DNA of 64,000 nucleotides from Frankia nepalensis (GTDB lineage Bacteria > Actinomycetota > Actinomycetes > Frankiales > Frankiaceae): positions 35,536 through 99,535 of the forward strand of contig NZ_JADWYU010000137.1 in the NCBI RefSeq assembly GCF_016786325.1, given 5' to 3'. The notes beneath the pieces were generated by a model. That model worked only from the letters and a program-made list of their open reading frames with translations, ran no database searches and was not told the DNA's origin. Made by a program: the position numbers and the translations under genes. Positions 61,674-64,000 of this stretch are shown one piece after another. Each line of letters begins with the position of its first letter. The stretch's first letter is position 1.

Positions 61674-63608
61674 TCACGCCTTGGCGTCGGACCAGCGGCG
61701 AACGATCGCGATGTCGACGACGAAACGGGCGCGGCTGCCGGCGGCCCAGTGCCGGGCGGTAGCTGCCAGCGCCGAGCGGGTCGCCCGCGCCGCCTGCTCG
61801 GCGTGCTCGGCGGGGACGTGCAGGAGCAACTCGTCGTGCAGGCAGAGCACGATCACGCCGCCCAGCGGCACGAGTTCCTGGCGCACGGTCACCGCCCACG
61901 CCTTGAACAGCTCCGCGGCCGCGCCCTGAACGACGGCGTTGCGGGCGAACCGGCCCCAGGCCGCGCTCGCCCGGCCGAGGTCCGCCTCCTCGTCGGCCGC
62001 CAGGGCGCGCAGTGGGACGCGTCGCCCGCCGAACGTCCGCAGCGACGGCCCCGCGCCCGGCAGCCCGGGACCGCGTTCCGACGGCGCCGCCGCGCCCGGC
62101 GCCTGACCGAGGGCGGCCGCCCGGCCGGCGGCGTCAGCAGCGTCGAGGTAGGCGAGCGCGACCGGGTAGGTCGCCCGCATCTGCCGCAGCGCCTGGCCGG
62201 CGGCGCCGGTGGTCTGCCCGTACATCGCGGCGAGCACGGCGATCTTGGCTGTCGGCCGGTCGACGCCGAGGCGGGCCGCGACCGGCGCGTACAGGTCGTC
62301 CTGCCGGGTCGCGGCGACCAGCTCGGGATCGCCGGAGACGACGGCCAGCACGCGCGGCTCGATCTGGCCGAGGTCGGCCCGGACGAGGCGGTGCCCCGGC
62401 TCGGCGGCGACCGCGACCCGCAGGTCGGCCGGCAGGTTGTGCAGCCCGGCGGCCGCGGTCATCCGGCCGGCGGCGCCGTCGCTGCCGCGCCACTGCCCGC
62501 GCAGCCGGCCGTCGGCGCCGACATGGGAGTCGAGCCAGCGGTAGCCGTAGGTCGTGGCGATCCGCTCGGCCTTGCGCCAGGCCAGCAGCGGCTCGATCAC
62601 CGGATGGGTGCCGCGCAGCGCGGTCAGCCGGCCCTGCCGGGTGTCGGGCAGGTCGATCCCCACGGCGCGCAGCCCTGCCCGCACCGACGCGGGGTTGCGC
62701 AGGTCGACCGACTCGCCGAGGTGACGCAGCACCGGCGCGTCGCGCGCCCGCCGGGCCGCCGCCTCGCCGGCCCCGTCGCGCGGGCGCGGCCCGGCCAGCG
62801 CGGCGATCGTCGCCTCGGCGGTGGGGCGGTGCACCGGCAGGCCGTCGCGCCACAGCTCCCGGGCGAGCAGTTCGGCCGCCGACTCGGCCCGCGCGGTCAG
62901 CACGGCCAGGGGCAGCCTGGTCGGCCGCGCCCGCGGATCCGGCAGCGCCCGCAGCGCCCGCTCCTGCGCGGCCATGACCTCCAGCGCCAACCGGGCGAAC
63001 CGGCCCGCCCGCGCCAGGCGGAGCTCCACCCCGCCCGCCGCGGCGCCGCGCAGCGTCTCCTCGACCCACCCCGGGCGCAGCTGCCCGTCCGGCCCGAGCG
63101 GCTCGTCCGCGTCGCCCGCCCGCCCGCCGTCCGGGTCCTCGTCGACGAAGGCCAGCAGGTCGAGCTGGCCGTCCGTGCGCCGCCGCCGTGGCGGCGGCGG
63201 AACCGGCAGCCCGCGCGCCCCCGCCCAGACCGCCGCCGGGTCGTCGCGGTGGCCACCCCACAGGACCCGGTGCACCGCGGCCAGGTCCCAGCACAGCGGG
63301 AGGCCCGGGCGGGGCGCCCCCGCGCCGGCCGCCTCGATCCCGGGCGGAGCGCCGAAACCGTGCGCCGACCACCACACCCATCGAGGCCCGACCGCCGCCT
63401 CCGCCTCCGCCAGCACCGCCGCCGGCTCGCGCGCGCCCGACCACCCGCCGTCCCCGAACGCCAGCGCCACGCCGACGCCGGGCACGGCGACCACGCTGAC
63501 CGGGCTCCCTCGCCCCACACCGGCGGCGCGCAGCGCCGCCACGGCCTCAGACGCGTCGGTGGCATCGGACGCACCGGTCGCGCCGGCGCGCCGGGATGCG
63601 GAGATCAC
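61674..63608 (-). CDS. Family A DNA polymerase (bifunctional exonuclease/polymerase-like)
   Basis: The product from GTG 63608 has 644 residues. The C-terminal half has the family A motifs: motif A RADLGQIEPRVLAVVSGD (about 402-420), motif B RPTAKIAVLAAMYGQTTGAA (about 443-462) and motif C VIVLCLHDELLLHVP (about 588-602). The N-terminal part (1-250) is a diverged 3'-5' exonuclease-like domain in which I cannot find the full DEDD carboxylate set. Actinobacteria carry such a PolA-like protein beside true PolA; it is probably a repair or translesion enzyme. Between motifs B and C there is a Gly/Pro/Ala-rich insert (LGQAPGAAAPSERGPGLPGA). GGGACG before the GTG is a weak ribosome site. Confidence 0.87.
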   Translation of the reverse strand: MISASRRAGATGASDATDASEAVAALRAAGVGRGSPVSVVAVPGVGVALAFGDGGWSGAREPAAVLAEAEAAVGPRWVWWSAHGFGAPPGIEAAGAGAPRPGLPLCWDLAAVHRVLWGGHRDDPAAVWAGARGLPVPPPPRRRRTDGQLDLLAFVDEDPDGGRAGDADEPLGPDGQLRPGWVEETLRGAAAGGVELRLARAGRFARLALEVMAAQERALRALPDPRARPTRLPLAVLTARAESAAELLARELWRDGLPVHRPTAEATIAALAGPRPRDGAGEAAARRARDAPVLRHLGESVDLRNPASVRAGLRAVGIDLPDTRQGRLTALRGTHPVIEPLLAWRKAERIATTYGYRWLDSHVGADGRLRGQWRGSDGAAGRMTAAAGLHNLPADLRVAVAAEPGHRLVRADLGQIEPRVLAVVSGDPELVAATRQDDLYAPVAARLGVDRPTAKIAVLAAMYGQTTGAAGQALRQMRATYPVALAYLDAADAAGRAAALGQAPGAAAPSERGPGLPGAGPSLRTFGGRRVPLRALAADEEADLGRASAAWGRFARNAVVQGAAAELFKAWAVTVRQELVPLGGVIVLCLHDELLLHVPAEHAEQAARATRSALAATARHWAAGSRARFVVDIAIVRRWSDAKA

Positions 63609-63870
63609 CGTCCCATGGTGCCGCGCCCCACCGACAACCTGACGGCCCCTGGCCCCTGCCCGCCCACACCTCGCCCGATCACCGGGACGCCGGCGCGGCG
63701 CCGCCCGGCGGACGGGCCGGCGCCGGGCCGCGTCGCGCCGTCCGCGGGTGAGCCACGCGTGGCCGACGCGCGCGAGCGATGAGTCGGCCGGCTTCGGGCA
63801 GTCCCTCCTATCGAGCCGCGCCGGCGGCGTGGACACGAGGCCTGGATCCGGGCCAGGGAGCGAGGCAGGT

Positions 63871-64000
<130 letters not shown>

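Overview
The window is very GC-rich, GTG and TTG starts are common, and TetR, MarR and XRE regulators, Rieske oxygenases, acyl-CoA and FAD enzymes and a Ser/Thr kinase with a Pro/Ala linker are present. This points to a filamentous actinomycete, most like Frankia or a close relative (inference from style and gene content; no marker gene is present). Position 1 cuts a gene. The last 68 bases are pure G/C runs that look like an assembly artefact, so a few apparent frameshifts could also be sequence errors.

Layout. 0-8.6 kb: a PAS/PAS/GAF sensor running off the left edge, a secreted DUF5995-like protein, a double-hotdog thioesterase, and a MarR regulator with an unusual beta-repeat C-terminus divergent from a DrrA/DrrB-type ABC exporter. 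8.6-10.1 kb: a broken methyltransferase, then an AbiEi/DUF559 nuclease-like gene bracketed by related hairpin repeats. 10.7-17 kb: a Rieske oxygenase with a possible ATC start, an SRPBCC protein, a TlpA-CcdA-GlcD redox operon and an agmatinase. 17.4-22.2 kb: two TetR-controlled divergent loci. A SUKH immunity-like gene with a small coupled partner lies between them, inside the remains of an FAD-oxidoreductase gene.

22.2-36.0 kb is the main accessory block. A decayed catabolic operon (2-hydroxyacid dehydrogenase with frameshift, TIM-barrel isomerase with a 9-bp expansion, Rieske oxygenase cut short) abuts a 3138-residue RHS/YD-repeat polymorphic toxin on the other strand. The block is bracketed by two direct copies of a ~90-bp fragment. 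36-53.5 kb is mostly ordinary: TetR plus a secreted hydrolase with PKD domain, GH3 glycosidase, a His/Ser-rich membrane protein, GNAT and PIG-L enzymes, acyl-CoA dehydrogenase, Ser/Thr kinase, beta-lactamase-fold hydrolase, a repeat-built membrane protein, an XRE regulator and an SGNH hydrolase with three FN3 domains.

53.5-64 kb: a DHA2-type drug exporter is divergent from a short threonyl-tRNA synthetase. The synthetase is preceded by a leader peptide with three consecutive Thr codons and then a perfect GC hairpin with a T-run, i.e. a candidate threonine-sensing transcription attenuator. SPFH, ABC-2-like and MFS membrane proteins, a short paralogue of the repeat-built membrane protein, a family A DNA polymerase and the first bases of an alpha/beta hydrolase follow. 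No tRNA, rRNA or CRISPR array was seen.
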